Positions 35,344 through 43,784 are shown, numbered from the stretch's first letter. The stretch: 64,000 bases of DNA from BP-464 sp963825415 (GCA_963825415.1 CAWGTD010000006.1:310001-374000), one strand, 5' to 3'. Numbers and translations are program-made. Notes: generated by a model not told the origin, from the sequence alone.

Positions 35344-35440
35344 TCAGGGGTCAGCCGTGCGGTCGACGACCCCGTCGCCGTCGAAGTCCCAGCTGTGGCT
35401 GACGATGCGGCCGTCGCATGGTGGCCCCGCGAGCTGTCGC
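35344..35440 (-). pseudogene. Possible PKD-domain fragment
   Basis: The last ~30 codons of a minus-strand frame ending at 35344 read CDGRIVSHSWDFDGDGVVD, a good match to the WDFDGDG core of PKD domains. Nothing upstream in any frame continues the domain and there is no leader peptide. It looks like a remnant of a surface protein gene, or chance. The surrounding 35303-35563 interval otherwise shows no gene. Confidence 0.3.
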
Positions 35441-35563
35441 GGTAGTCGTCGAGCATCGTCCACTTGCATCTGCACAGCTACGCCGGAAGGGTTGATCCGA
35501 GCGGCCGGTAGGCGCGAATGTACGCGTGGCATGTCCATCGGACGACCACAGAAGGAGGCACGC

Positions 35564-35875
35564 ATGCCGACGGTGATGTGCATGAGCTGGGCGGGTGTCA
35601 CCCGCGAGCAGTACGACGCCGCGCGCGAGAGGGTGAACTTCGAGGGCGAGGCCCCGGCGGGCGGGATGCTCCATGTCGCGTGGGTCGACGACGCGGGGCT
35701 GCGCGTGGTCGACGTCTGGAACTCGGCCGAGGAGTTCCAGCGCTTCGCGGAGGAGCGCCTGATGCCCGGCGTGACCGATCTGGGCCTCCCCGGGGAGCCG
35801 CAGGTCGAGCTCTACGAGGCGCACAACGTCTACACCCCCGCCTACGAGCCGATCGAGGCGGCAAGCCAGGACTAG
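35564..35875 (+). CDS. Small conserved hypothetical protein
   Basis: 103 aa. GAAGGAGG lies 8 bases before the ATG. Sequence such as MSWAGVTREQYDAARERVNF, GGMLHVAWVDDAGLRVVDVW and FQRFAEERLMPG looks like a dimeric alpha/beta-barrel (ABM or DUF-type) domain found in small monooxygenase-like proteins. No catalytic residues are apparent. The function is unknown. Confidence 0.65.
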   Translation: MPTVMCMSWAGVTREQYDAARERVNFEGEAPAGGMLHVAWVDDAGLRVVDVWNSAEEFQRFAEERLMPGVTDLGLPGEPQVELYEAHNVYTPAYEPIEAASQD

Positions 35876-35926
35876 GGCGCGCGCCGGCCTGCGGGTCGAG
35901 GTGGCTGCCCGCGGAGCCGGCGAACT

Positions 35927-35956
35927 CTCGCGCCCTCGCGCGCCCGAGGGCGCGAG
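35927..35956. terminator. 12-bp perfect inverted repeat
   Basis: CTCGCGCCCTCG (35927-35938), 6-base loop, CGAGGGCGCGAG (35945-35956). It lies between the small hypothetical gene and formate dehydrogenase. No T-tract follows, so it is a strong hairpin of unproven terminator function. Confidence 0.45.
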
Positions 35957-35998
35957 CACGCGGCTGCCCCGGCGCGACGCGCGTGGTAGAAGGCACGC

Positions 35999-37162
35999 AT
36001 GGCGACCATCATTTGCGTGCTTTACGACGATCCGAAGGACGGACACCCGACGTCTTACGCGCGCGACGACGTGCCCAGGATCGAGGGCTACCACGGCGGG
36101 ACCACCACGCCGACCCCTGAGGCGATCGACTTCACCCCGGGCGAGCTGCTGGGAAGCGTGTCGGGCGAGCTGGGCCTGCGGAAGTTCGTCGAGGAGCGAG
36201 GCCACCGGCTGGTCGTCACCTCCGAGAAGGAGGGCCCCGACTCGGTCCTCGAGCGAGAGCTTCCAGAGGCCGAGATCGTGATCTCACAGCCCTTCTGGCC
36301 CGCTTACTTGACAAGGGAGCGGATCACCAAGGCCCCGAACCTGAAGCTCGCGGTGACCGCGGGGATCGGCTCGGATCATGTCGACATCGACGCCGCGATC
36401 GAGCACGGCATCACGGTTGCCGAGGTCACCTACTCCAACAGCATCAGCGTCTCAGAGCACGTGGTGATGATGATCCTCGCCCTCGTGCGCAACTACATCC
36501 CGTCCCACAAGACGGTGGTCGAGGGCGGCTGGAACATCGCCGACTGCGTCTCGCGGGCCTATGACCTCGAGGGCATGCAGGTCGGCACCGTCGGTGCCGG
36601 GCGGATCGGCTCCGCGGTGCTGCGGCGGCTCAAGCCGTTCGAGGTCGGGCTGCACTACACCGACCGCCACCGGCTGCCCGACGAGGTCGAGAAGGAGCTC
36701 GGGCTGACCTTCCACGCCGACGCCGAGGCGCTGGTGGGGGTCTGCGACGTGGTGACGATCAACGCGCCCCTGCATCCCGAGACCGAGGGCCTGTTCGACG
36801 ACGAGCTCATCGGCAAGATGAAGCGCGGCGCCTATCTGGTGAACACCGCGCGCGGCAAGATCTGCGATCGCGACGCCGTTGCGCGCGCGCTCGAGAGCGG
36901 CCAGCTCGCCGGCTACGCGGGCGACGTCTGGTTCCCGCAGCCCGCCCCGGAGGACCATCCGTGGCGGACGATGCCCCACCACGGCATGACCCCGCACACG
37001 TCGGGCACGACGCTGTCGGCGCAGGCACGCTACGCGGCCGGAACCCGGGAGATCCTCGAGTGCTGGTTCGACAACCGCCCGATCCGCGAGGAGTACCTGA
37101 TCGTCCAGGGTGGCGCGCTCGCCGGCGCCGGCGCGCACGCCTACAGCGCCAAGGGCCGCTAG
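35999..37162 (+). CDS. fdh: NAD-dependent formate dehydrogenase
   Basis: 387 aa, D-2-hydroxyacid dehydrogenase superfamily, very similar to the metal-free FDH of methylotrophs. TAGIGSDHVDIDAA and TYSNSISVSEHVVMM contain the Ile/Gly/Asn substrate residues, GTVGAGRIG is the nucleotide loop, Asp in HYTDRHRLP favours NAD over NADP. NTARGKICDRDAV has the catalytic Arg and PHTSGTTLSAQARYA the catalytic His. It oxidises formate to CO2, giving NADH. TAGAAG lies 6 bases before the ATG and no Shine-Dalgarno is seen. No methylotrophy genes are nearby, so the formate source is unclear. Its stop overlaps the convergent cyclase stop. Confidence 0.93.
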   Translation: MATIICVLYDDPKDGHPTSYARDDVPRIEGYHGGTTTPTPEAIDFTPGELLGSVSGELGLRKFVEERGHRLVVTSEKEGPDSVLERELPEAEIVISQPFWPAYLTRERITKAPNLKLAVTAGIGSDHVDIDAAIEHGITVAEVTYSNSISVSEHVVMMILALVRNYIPSHKTVVEGGWNIADCVSRAYDLEGMQVGTVGAGRIGSAVLRRLKPFEVGLHYTDRHRLPDEVEKELGLTFHADAEALVGVCDVVTINAPLHPETEGLFDDELIGKMKRGAYLVNTARGKICDRDAVARALESGQLAGYAGDVWFPQPAPEDHPWRTMPHHGMTPHTSGTTLSAQARYAAGTREILECWFDNRPIREEYLIVQGGALAGAGAHAYSAKGR

Positions 37163-38252
37163 GCGGCCGTGTAGGCGGCCGCCGGGACCGCGGCTTCGTC
37201 CTGCTCCACCCGGTTGCGCCCGGCGCGCTTGGCGTCGTAGAGCGCGGCGTCGGCTGCACCGACGAGCGTCGCGAAGTCGACCTCCTCGTCGTAGGCGGTC
37301 GCCACCCCGAAGGAGCACGCCACCGGGACGCCCGAGGGCCGGAGCCCTTCGATTCCGGCACGCAGCTTCTCGGCGATCTGGCGCGGCACGCTCGCCGTCG
37401 GCGCCAGGGAGCAACAGCAGGAACTCCTCCCCTCCGAGCCGATAGAGCAGTTCGAACGTGCGCAGATTGCGGCGCAACTCGTCGGCCACGCCGCGCAGCA
37501 CGTCGTCGCCAACGGCATGGCCGTGTGTGTCGTTGATCGCCTTGAAGCCGTCGATGTCGGCGATCACCACGCTGACAGGCTGCCCCGTGAGCGCAGCCTG
37601 CTCGGCGACCTCGGCGAACCGCGGCTCGAGCGCGCGGCGGTTGAGCAGACCGGTGAGCTGATCGAGCGTGCTTTCGGCCCGGTGGCGAACGTCGGAGGCG
37701 ACCAGCGGCCGCAGATAGACCGTCAGGCAGAGCAGCAGCGCGAGCGGGACCACGAGCGTCTCGGGATGCGCTGCGACGTACCGCGCGTCGACGCCGACCG
37801 TGGTGGCGATCATGAGCAGTGCGCTGACCGGGGCCCCGGCGGCGAGCCCGCGGCTGCTGAAGCGCGCGCCGACCATGACCACCGGTAGGGCGAGTGCGTT
37901 GACCAAGAAACGTCCGCGGGCCGCCCGTCAACACGGTCCCGATCGCCAGCATGACCTGGATGTTCACGGCCGTCGAGAAGAAGACCCAGAGCTCGGGACG
38001 CCGCCGTTGCTCGAGGCGCGATCCGCCGATCACGACGATGGCGATCATCACGGTCGCCATCGCGAGCAGCACCCAGCCGGCATTCGTCGAGAGGGCCATG
38101 ACCACCGCCAGGAGACTGGCCACCACGATCGTCGATACGCGCGCGAGCCAGAGGCGCTCCTGCATGTCCAGGAACCGCTCGCGATCGCGCAAGCTCGGGC
38201 ACAGCCAAGAAAAGATCGGCTCGATACCTGTCCATCGCCCGATTTGGGCCAT
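37159..38252 (-). CDS. Membrane diguanylate cyclase (GGDEF), two frame breaks
   Basis: About 364 aa after two one-base corrections: one in an AAA run at 37908-37910 (TTT on the coding strand; VLTGGPRTF joins to LVNALALPVVM), one near 37380-37395 (PGADGERA joins to RQIAEKLRAG). The N-terminal half has five to six membrane helices (VSTIVVASLLAVVMALS; ALPVVMVGARFSSRG; TLVVPLALLLCLTVYL). The GGDEF domain has DQLTGLLNRRALEPRF and YRLGGEEFLLLLPG, with an intact active site. The upstream inhibitory RxxD is degenerate (RTFE). ATG at 38252, only 15 bases after tRNA-Arg on the same strand. Confidence 0.8.
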
Positions 38253-38267
38253 GTCGTGAGCGCCGAG

Positions 38268-38341
38268 CGCCCCCGCCAGGACTCGAACCTGGAACCTGCC
38301 GGGTAGAAGCCGGCTGCTCTATCCAGTTGAGCTACGGGGGC
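38268..38341 (-). tRNA. tRNA-Arg (TCT)
   Basis: Cloverleaf on the minus strand: acceptor GCCCCCG with CGGGGGC, D arm GCTC-AACTGGATA-GAGC, anticodon stem GCCGG, loop CTTCTAC (anticodon TCT), CCGGC, T arm CCAGG-TTCGAGT-CCTGG. Discriminator G73; CCA not encoded. A TAGCGT box lies 10 bases upstream. It reads AGA/AGG codons, which are rare in this GC-rich genome. Confidence 0.95.
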
Positions 38342-38399
38342 TCGCGGCGCAACGCTAGCCGGTCGGAAGGACCGCGCGCCGGTCTAGACTCGGCAACAT

Positions 38400-38473
38400 C
38401 GGGGCGTAGCGAAGCCTGGTATCGCGCGGCCTTTGGGGGGCTGAGATCGCCGGTTCAAATCCGGCCGCCCCGA
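38400..38473 (+). tRNA. tRNA-Pro (TGG)
   Basis: Acceptor CGGGGCG with CGCCCCG and discriminator A73, anticodon stem CGGCC, loop TTTGGGG (anticodon TGG), GGCTG, T arm GCCGG-TTCAAAT-CCGGC. Divergent from tRNA-Arg with 58 bases between them. TAGACT (38385-38390) is a likely -10 box 9 bases upstream. Confidence 0.95.
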
Positions 38474-38490
38474 CCTCTTCCTCATCTGAA

Positions 38491-38514
38491 CGTCCATGTG
38501 ACATGGGCGTTTCT
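38491..38514 (+). terminator. Intrinsic terminator of tRNA-Pro
   Basis: CGTCCAT-GTGAC-ATGGGCG stem-loop (one G-T pair) followed by TTTCTC, 17 bases after the tRNA end. Confidence 0.65.
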
Positions 38515-38613
38515 CACGATCGATGGGCCTTCGGCCGACCCTGATGGTGGGGCAAGGAGCCCCACCGGTCGCGCGCGCGACCGTGAAGCGATCCACGACG
38601 GAGGCCGGGCAGG

Positions 38614-39327
38614 ATGCCCACCGCTCCTTCACTGCTGCGTCGGGCAGGCATTCTCGGCGCCGCAATCACAGGACTTGCCCTCTCGCCCGCGTCGGCCCTC
38701 GCCGACGAGGCCGTCGTGCCCTGCGTGCCGGTGGCCGATCAGGCCGTGCTCTGCCCGGCCACGATCCCCGCGCCGATCCTGTCCCCCGCGCCGGCGCCCA
38801 CGCCGGCGCCGACGGCCGCGGCCAAGCCGAAGCCCACTGCCGCCAAGCCCCGGCGCGGCTGCCGCGACGGCAACCTGATGCCCACGACGGCCAACGTCGT
38901 CCGCATCCGCCGCGCCACGCTGTGCCTGCTCAACCGCCAGCGCCGCCGCCATCACCGCCGTCCGCTGCGCACCAACCTCTCGCTTCAGAGCGTCGCGCAG
39001 CGGTATTCGCAGGAGATGGTGTCCGACCACTTCTTCGACCACGTCTCGCCCTCCGGTGCGACGTTCATCCAGCGCATCCAGCAGACCCGCTACCTGGCGC
39101 GCGCCGCGTCGTGGTCGCTGGGCGAGAACCTCGCCTGGGGCTCGGGCCACTACGCCACCCCGCGCGAGACGATGGACTCCTGGATGCACTCGCCGGGCCA
39201 CAAGCACAACATCCTCGAGCCCCGCTACCGCGAGATCGGGATCGGCGTCGCGCTCGGCACCCCGACCGACCAGCCGGTTCCCGGCGCCACCTACACCACC
39301 GAGTTCGGCAAGCGGACCAGTCGGTAG
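38614..39327 (+). CDS. Secreted CAP-domain (SCP/PR-1-like) protein
   Basis: 237 aa. Signal peptide about 1-31 (RRAGILGAAITGLALSPASA), Pro/Ala-rich linker (PAPAPTPAPTAAAKPKPTAA), then a CAP domain (about 92-235): LCLLNRQR, SDHFFDHVSPSG (His), SLGENLAWG (Glu), SWMHSPGHKHNIL (His) and YTTEFGKR. These are the conserved cavity residues of bacterial YkwD-type CAP proteins, whose biochemical role is unsettled. GGAGG lies 11 bases before the ATG. Confidence 0.9.
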   Translation: MPTAPSLLRRAGILGAAITGLALSPASALADEAVVPCVPVADQAVLCPATIPAPILSPAPAPTPAPTAAAKPKPTAAKPRRGCRDGNLMPTTANVVRIRRATLCLLNRQRRRHHRRPLRTNLSLQSVAQRYSQEMVSDHFFDHVSPSGATFIQRIQQTRYLARAASWSLGENLAWGSGHYATPRETMDSWMHSPGHKHNILEPRYREIGIGVALGTPTDQPVPGATYTTEFGKRTSR

Positions 39328-39341
39328 GGTCCGCCGCCGCC

Positions 39342-40598
39342 ATGGCGGACGTCCACCCCCTGCGAGCACTGCACTTCGACCAGGGAGTCGCGGGGCCGCT
39401 CCAACAGCTCGTAGCGCCGCCGTACGACGTCATCGACCCCGCACAGCGCGAGGAGCTGGCGAGCCGGTCGCCGTACAACGCCGTCCGCGTCGACCTCCCT
39501 GTCGGCGACGACCCCTACGCCGCGGCGGCGCAAACGCTCGACGAATGGCGTGCCGCGGGCGCGGTCGTCCGCGACGACGAGCCCGCGCTCTGGGCACTCA
39601 CGCAGGACTACACCGGCCCCGACGGCGAGCGGCGCACGCGGCGTGGCTTCTTCGCGCGCGTGCGCGTGGAGGAGTACGGCCCCGGCCGGATCCGCCCGCA
39701 CGAGCGCACGCACCCCGGCCCCAAGGAGGACCGGCTCAACCTGATGCGAGCCACGAAGGCGAACCTCAGCCCGATCTTCTCCCTGTTCTCGGACCCCGAA
39801 GGGGAGGCGTGGGCGGTGCTGGAGCAGTTCACCAGGCAAGACCCGTGGGGCGAGGCGGTCGACGACGACGGCACCACCAACCGCCTCTGGCGCATCGCCG
39901 ACCCCGAGGCGATCCGCCAGGTCCAGTTCGTCCTCGAGGACACCGAGCTGCTGATCGCCGACGGCCATCACCGCTACGAGACCGCCCGCGTCTACGCCGA
40001 AGAGGTCGGCGGCGATGGCGACCACCGCTTCGTCCTCATGAACCTCGTCGCCATGGAGGACGAGGGTCTGACGATCTTCCCCACCCACCGCTTGGTGAGC
40101 GACACCACGCGCGAGACCCAGGAGGCGCTGGCCTCCACGCTGCGCGAGCACTTCGACATCGACGAGCTGCCGTCGCCCGAGGAGCTGCCTCCGCCTGCGG
40201 GCAACGGCCCGCTGACGCTCGGCTACATCGACTCGCACTTCAAGCGCCCCTTCCGCCTCACGCTGCGCGACCAGGCGATCGCCGACATCGCCCTGCACGA
40301 CATGCCCAAGCCCTACCGGCAGCTCGACACCGCGGTGCTCGAATCCCTGGTTCTCAAGGGGCCGCTGGGGCTCACCGACGACGACATCGACCACCAGCAC
40401 GGTCTCTCGTATTCGCGCACCGACGACGAGGCGCTGCGGCTGGTGCAGGACGGCACGGTCGACCTGGCGTTCTTCCTGCGGCCAAGCCCGGTGGCACAGG
40501 TGCAGGAAATCGCGGCAACCGGGGTAAACATGCCCCCGAAGTCCACGTATTTCTTTCCCAAGGTCCCGACGGGACTTCTCTTCAACCCTCTGACATGA
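39342..40598 (+). CDS. DUF1015 family protein
   Basis: 418 aa. Typical DUF1015 features: VAPPYDVIDPAQREELASRS near residue 25, RIRPHERTHPGPKEDRLNLM near 115, LLIADGHHRYETA near 200, and a long C-terminal half ending STYFFPKVPTGLLF. The conserved His/Glu/Asp residues suggest a kinase- or hydrolase-like active site; the family is uncharacterised but widespread. TAGGGT lies 11 bases before the ATG. Fifteen bases after the CAP gene and upstream of osmC, probably one transcript. Confidence 0.9.
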   Translation: MADVHPLRALHFDQGVAGPLQQLVAPPYDVIDPAQREELASRSPYNAVRVDLPVGDDPYAAAAQTLDEWRAAGAVVRDDEPALWALTQDYTGPDGERRTRRGFFARVRVEEYGPGRIRPHERTHPGPKEDRLNLMRATKANLSPIFSLFSDPEGEAWAVLEQFTRQDPWGEAVDDDGTTNRLWRIADPEAIRQVQFVLEDTELLIADGHHRYETARVYAEEVGGDGDHRFVLMNLVAMEDEGLTIFPTHRLVSDTTRETQEALASTLREHFDIDELPSPEELPPPAGNGPLTLGYIDSHFKRPFRLTLRDQAIADIALHDMPKPYRQLDTAVLESLVLKGPLGLTDDDIDHQHGLSYSRTDDEALRLVQDGTVDLAFFLRPSPVAQVQEIAATGVNMPPKSTYFFPKVPTGLLFNPLT

Positions 40599-40608
40599 TC
40601 GGCTGACG

Positions 40609-41013
40609 ATGAAGGCGATCTCCACCCGCACCGGAACGCTCCGCCAGAGCGTCAAGATCCGCGACCACGAGCTGACCTCCGACGAGCCCCCCAGCCACGG
40701 CGGCGAAGACACGGGCCCCAGCCCGCAGGAGCTGCTCGCCGCGAGCCTCGCCTCTTGCACGGCGATCACGATGGAGATGTACGCCCAGCGCAAGGGCTGG
40801 GACATCGGCGACGTCGAGGTCGCAGTCGACTACACGCCGGCCGAGCGCGGCACGCCGACCCGCTTCAACCTCGTCATGCGCTTCCCTGACTCGCTCAGCG
40901 ACGAGCAGGTCGAGCGCCTGCAGGTGATCGCCGCCAAGTGCCCCGTGCACCGCACGCTCGACGGCGAGGTCATGTTCGACGAGCGTGTCGAGCGGACCTC
41001 ACTCGCGAGCTGA
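40609..41013 (+). CDS. OsmC family peroxiredoxin-like protein
   Basis: 134 aa. The two peroxidatic/resolving cysteines are present: Cys50 in LLAASLASCTAIT and Cys111 in AAKCPVHRTL, with Arg11 and the Glu of SPQELL also conserved. It should reduce organic hydroperoxides using lipoylated or thiol partners. Ten bases after the DUF1015 stop. The downstream NUDIX gene starts inside it. Confidence 0.93.
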   Translation: MKAISTRTGTLRQSVKIRDHELTSDEPPSHGGEDTGPSPQELLAASLASCTAITMEMYAQRKGWDIGDVEVAVDYTPAERGTPTRFNLVMRFPDSLSDEQVERLQVIAAKCPVHRTLDGEVMFDERVERTSLAS

Positions 41014-41590
41014 GCTCGCGGCGGGGCTGCGCGGGGTCCTGCTCGACGCCGAGCAGGCGGCCGGCCTCGAGGTCCACGGCCGCACCGACGCCGCCGTGCT
41101 GGTGCCGCTCTATTTCGACGGAACGGGCGAGCTGCACGTGGTCTTCACGCGCCGCCACGACGACCTGCGCCGCCACGCCGGCGAGATCTCGTTCCCCGGC
41201 GGCCGGGCCGAGCCCGACGAGGGCGATCTGCGTAACACCGCGCTGCGCGAGGCCCACGAGGAGATCGGGCTGCCTCCCGACGACGTCGAGCTGGTGGGCG
41301 CGCTTCAGCCCACCCCCACGATCGCCACCAACTACGCGGTCTATCCGTTCGTCGGCCTGATCGACCAGGGCTGCGAGTGGGAGATCTCCCCGCGCGAGGT
41401 CGAAGCGGTGCTCGAGCTGTCGGTCGCCGACCTGCGAAGCGGGCACGGGCGCCGGCGCCTGCTGCGCCGCGGCGTGCCGTTTCGCACCGACGTCTACGCG
41501 GTCGGCGACGACCTGATCTGGGGTGCCACGGCGCGGATTCTCGGCGACCTGCTCGACCGCCTCGACGCGCTGGCGACCGACGCCGGCTAG
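40985..41590 (+). CDS. NUDIX hydrolase (CoA pyrophosphatase type)
   Basis: 201 aa. The NUDIX box runs from GGRAEPDEGDL through REAHEEIGL, preceded by the CoA-type ISFPGGR. A UPF0035-like segment (ALREAHEEIGLPPDDVELVG; TPTIATNYAVYPFVG) follows, matching NudL/Nudt7-like enzymes that hydrolyse CoA derivatives. GTG start at 40985 overlaps osmC by 29 bases, implying coupling. Convergent with the sulfurtransferase gene (4-base overlap of ends). Confidence 0.87.
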   Translation: MSSGPHSRAELAAGLRGVLLDAEQAAGLEVHGRTDAAVLVPLYFDGTGELHVVFTRRHDDLRRHAGEISFPGGRAEPDEGDLRNTALREAHEEIGLPPDDVELVGALQPTPTIATNYAVYPFVGLIDQGCEWEISPREVEAVLELSVADLRSGHGRRRLLRRGVPFRTDVYAVGDDLIWGATARILGDLLDRLDALATDAG

Positions 41591-42432
41591 GCCGGCGTCT
41601 TCTCGATCGGCACGTCGACGAGATTGCCCCACTCGGTCCACGAGCCGTCGTAGTTGCGGACGTCGTCCTTGCCGAGCAGCTCGTGCAACACGAACCAGGT
41701 GTGCGCCGAGCGCTCGCCGATCCGGCAGTAGGCGATGATCGGATCGTCGGCCAGCACGCCCTTGCCGCGGTAGAGCTCCTCGAGCTCCTCCTTGGCCTTG
41801 AACGTGCCGTCCTCCTGGACCGCCTGCGCCCACGGCACCGACGCCGCGCCCGGGATGTGCCCGCCGCGCTGCGCGCCCTCCTGCTCGTAGCCGGCCATCG
41901 CGATCAGCTCGCCGGAGAACTCCTGCGGCGAGCGCACGTCGACCAGGCGCGTGGGGTCGTCGAGCGCCGCGCGCACCTCGTCGCGCTTGGCCCGGATCGC
42001 GTCGTTGCCGGGCTGGGCGGTGAAGGTGGTCGGCTCGTGGCCGGGGACCTCGGTGGTGGTGGGCCTGCCCTCGGAGATCCACTTCTCGCGCGGGCCGTTC
42101 ATGAGCTTGACGTTGGTGTGGCCGTAGTAGAGGAGGTACCAGTACGTGTAGGCCGCGAACCAGTTGTTGCGATCGCCGTAGAGGACGATCGTGTGGTCGT
42201 TGGAGATGCCGCTCGAGCCGAACAGCTCGCCGAAGGCGTCGGCGGCGAGGAAGTCGCGACGCACCTGGTCCTGGAGGTCCTTCTTCCAGTCGAACCCGAT
42301 CGCGCCGGGGATGTGCGCCTCGGCGTAGAGCGCGGGATTCTCGTCGACCTCGACGATGCGGATCGAGGGGTCGTCGAGGTGCTGTTCGACCCAGTCGGTC
42401 TCGACGAGGACGTCCTTTGCATACTGCGCCAT
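41587..42432 (-). CDS. sseA: Thiosulfate/3-mercaptopyruvate-type sulfurtransferase
   Basis: 281 aa with two rhodanese domains. The C-terminal one has the active-site loop CRIGERS with Cys236, and VDVRSPQEFSGE before it. The N-terminal one (VLYGDRNNW) lacks the Cys, as is normal. GCAGGAGG lies 5 bases before the ATG at 42432; the longer reading to 42564 is unsupported. The CRxGxR loop favours thiosulfate sulfurtransferase over mercaptopyruvate. Close relatives (CysA/SseA) are standard in actinobacteria. Confidence 0.92.
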   Translation of the reverse strand: MAQYAKDVLVETDWVEQHLDDPSIRIVEVDENPALYAEAHIPGAIGFDWKKDLQDQVRRDFLAADAFGELFGSSGISNDHTIVLYGDRNNWFAAYTYWYLLYYGHTNVKLMNGPREKWISEGRPTTTEVPGHEPTTFTAQPGNDAIRAKRDEVRAALDDPTRLVDVRSPQEFSGELIAMAGYEQEGAQRGGHIPGAASVPWAQAVQEDGTFKAKEELEELYRGKGVLADDPIIAYCRIGERSAHTWFVLHELLGKDDVRNYDGSWTEWGNLVDVPIEKTPA

Positions 42433-42513
42433 GATGGCCTCCTGCTGAATTCCGGTCGGCTTTAGGGGCTTTCGTTCGAGTGTAGACGCTGGCCTTATCC
42501 TTCGATTTCCGGC

Positions 42514-43284
42514 ATGCAGAACGCCCCCCAACCCGCCGCCCTTCGAGATCGTGCCGAACGCCATGTGTTCGGCGAACTGCCGGGACTGCCCGCCGAGGAG
42601 CGCCGCGCGCTTGCGCTTCTCGAGCTGACCGATGGCGACCGCGCACTCGCCGCGCGCGAGACCGGCCTCGACGAACAGGCGCTACGCACCGCCCTCGCGC
42701 AGGCGCGCAAGGCCCTGCGCCGCACCCGCGCTCCGCTGGCGGCGGGCGGGCGCTGCGAGCACGCAGAGCTGCTGCACTCCGACCAGCTCGACGGTGTGAT
42801 CGAGTGGCGCGACAGGCGCTGGCTCGACATCCACCTCGACCGCTGCCCGCGCTGCCTCGAGCACGAAGATCTGCTCGCCCAGGCCCGCGCCGATCTGCAT
42901 GCCGCGTTCGCCGCCGGCGAGGCGGAGCGGGAGCGGCCGAAGGCCGCGCCGCCTGAGCCTCCGCGCCCCGAGGAGCGCGCGCAGCTGCGCGTCGTCCCGC
43001 CTCCGGTCGAGGAGCCGCCCGTCGCCGACGTCGCACCCGCAGCGCCGCCGGCGCCGCCGAGACCCGCGGCCCCGCCGGCCGCGAAGCGGCCGGCTCACCC
43101 GGCGCGCCGTGCCGCCGCCGCGCGCGCCGCCAGGATCATCGCCGCCGTACTCGTGGTGGCCGCGTTGCTGGCCGCGATCGGCTTCGGGATCAGCCAGCTC
43201 GGCGGTGGGAGCGACGATCAGAGCGCGCCGTGGTCGCGGCCCGACGCGCCCGACGTCCGCCCCGCCCCGCTCAGCGGGCAGTAG
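42514..43284 (+). CDS. Sigma-region-4-like, zf-HC2 and transmembrane fusion protein
   Basis: 256 aa. Residues 20-70 (LPAEERRALALLELTDGDRA; ETGLDEQALRTALAQARKAL) look like sigma-70 region 4, with the promoter-recognition helix position preserved. Residues 80-120 form an anti-sigma zinc-finger-like segment (HLDRCPRCLEHEDLL, His-x3-Cys-x2-Cys). A long Pro/Ala linker leads to one membrane helix (about 209-231, RIIAAVLVVAALLAAIGFGI) and a short outer tail. This order (DNA-binding part and anti-sigma finger in one membrane protein) suggests a self-contained one-component regulator. TATCCT lies 12 bases before the ATG. No partner sigma is adjacent. Confidence 0.65.
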   Translation: MQNAPQPAALRDRAERHVFGELPGLPAEERRALALLELTDGDRALAARETGLDEQALRTALAQARKALRRTRAPLAAGGRCEHAELLHSDQLDGVIEWRDRRWLDIHLDRCPRCLEHEDLLAQARADLHAAFAAGEAERERPKAAPPEPPRPEERAQLRVVPPPVEEPPVADVAPAAPPAPPRPAAPPAAKRPAHPARRAAAARAARIIAAVLVVAALLAAIGFGISQLGGGSDDQSAPWSRPDAPDVRPAPLSGQ

Positions 43285-43780
43285 CCGCGCGGCGCGCGGC
43301 GAGCAGGCCGTCGATCGCCCCGCGGGCAGCGGCCGCCCACTCGGCTGCGTCGGCCGGGTCTGCGTCGAGCAGCGCGTAGGGCAACTCGTTGGCCTCCCCC
43401 ACCCGGCGAACCTCGGCGGCACCGCCGGCAAGCACCGCCGCGTCGACGGGCCCCGCCTGCTCGTAGAGCACCCCGCGCACCGAGGTGTCGATCGTCCGCT
43501 CGAGCATCATCGACAGCCGCGAGCCGTGCAGCGCCGCGACGCGGTCGGCGTCCCCCGCCGCCGTGCCCAGCGCCCAGAGCAGGATCGTCACGTTGTCGAG
43601 CGCGTAGCGCAAAGTGCCCACCACGTCGGGATCGCCGATCCAGCACTCGGCACCGACATCCTCGATCGCGGCGCGCCCGGCCTCGGTGCGCGTCACCGCG
43701 CGGACCGCGTGACCCTCGTCGACGAGGTTGCGGGCGAGCCGCAGCCCGCGGCAGCCGCCGCCGACCAGCAGCACCCGCAC
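43271..43780 (-). CDS. Short NAD(P)-binding Rossmann protein
   Basis: 169 aa. MRVLLVGGGCRGLRLARNLV is a clear N-terminal Rossmann (GxGxxG-like) motif, then AVTRTEAGRA after beta-2 and TILLWALGTA at beta-4. It lacks an extended catalytic domain and resembles truncated NAD-dependent epimerases or saccharopine-type Rossmann proteins. GTG start with GGAGGG upstream, directly after the coiled-coil gene on the same strand. The 3' end overlaps the convergent zf-HC2 gene. Function unknown. Confidence 0.7.
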   Translation of the reverse strand: MRVLLVGGGCRGLRLARNLVDEGHAVRAVTRTEAGRAAIEDVGAECWIGDPDVVGTLRYALDNVTILLWALGTAAGDADRVAALHGSRLSMMLERTIDTSVRGVLYEQAGPVDAAVLAGGAAEVRRVGEANELPYALLDADPADAAEWAAAARGAIDGLLAARRAATAR

Positions 43781-43784
43781 GCGC

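Noticed and set aside
38327..38878. Reading frames across the tRNA region
   Set aside because: They run through tRNA-Pro and its terminator; tRNA structure explains the sequence.
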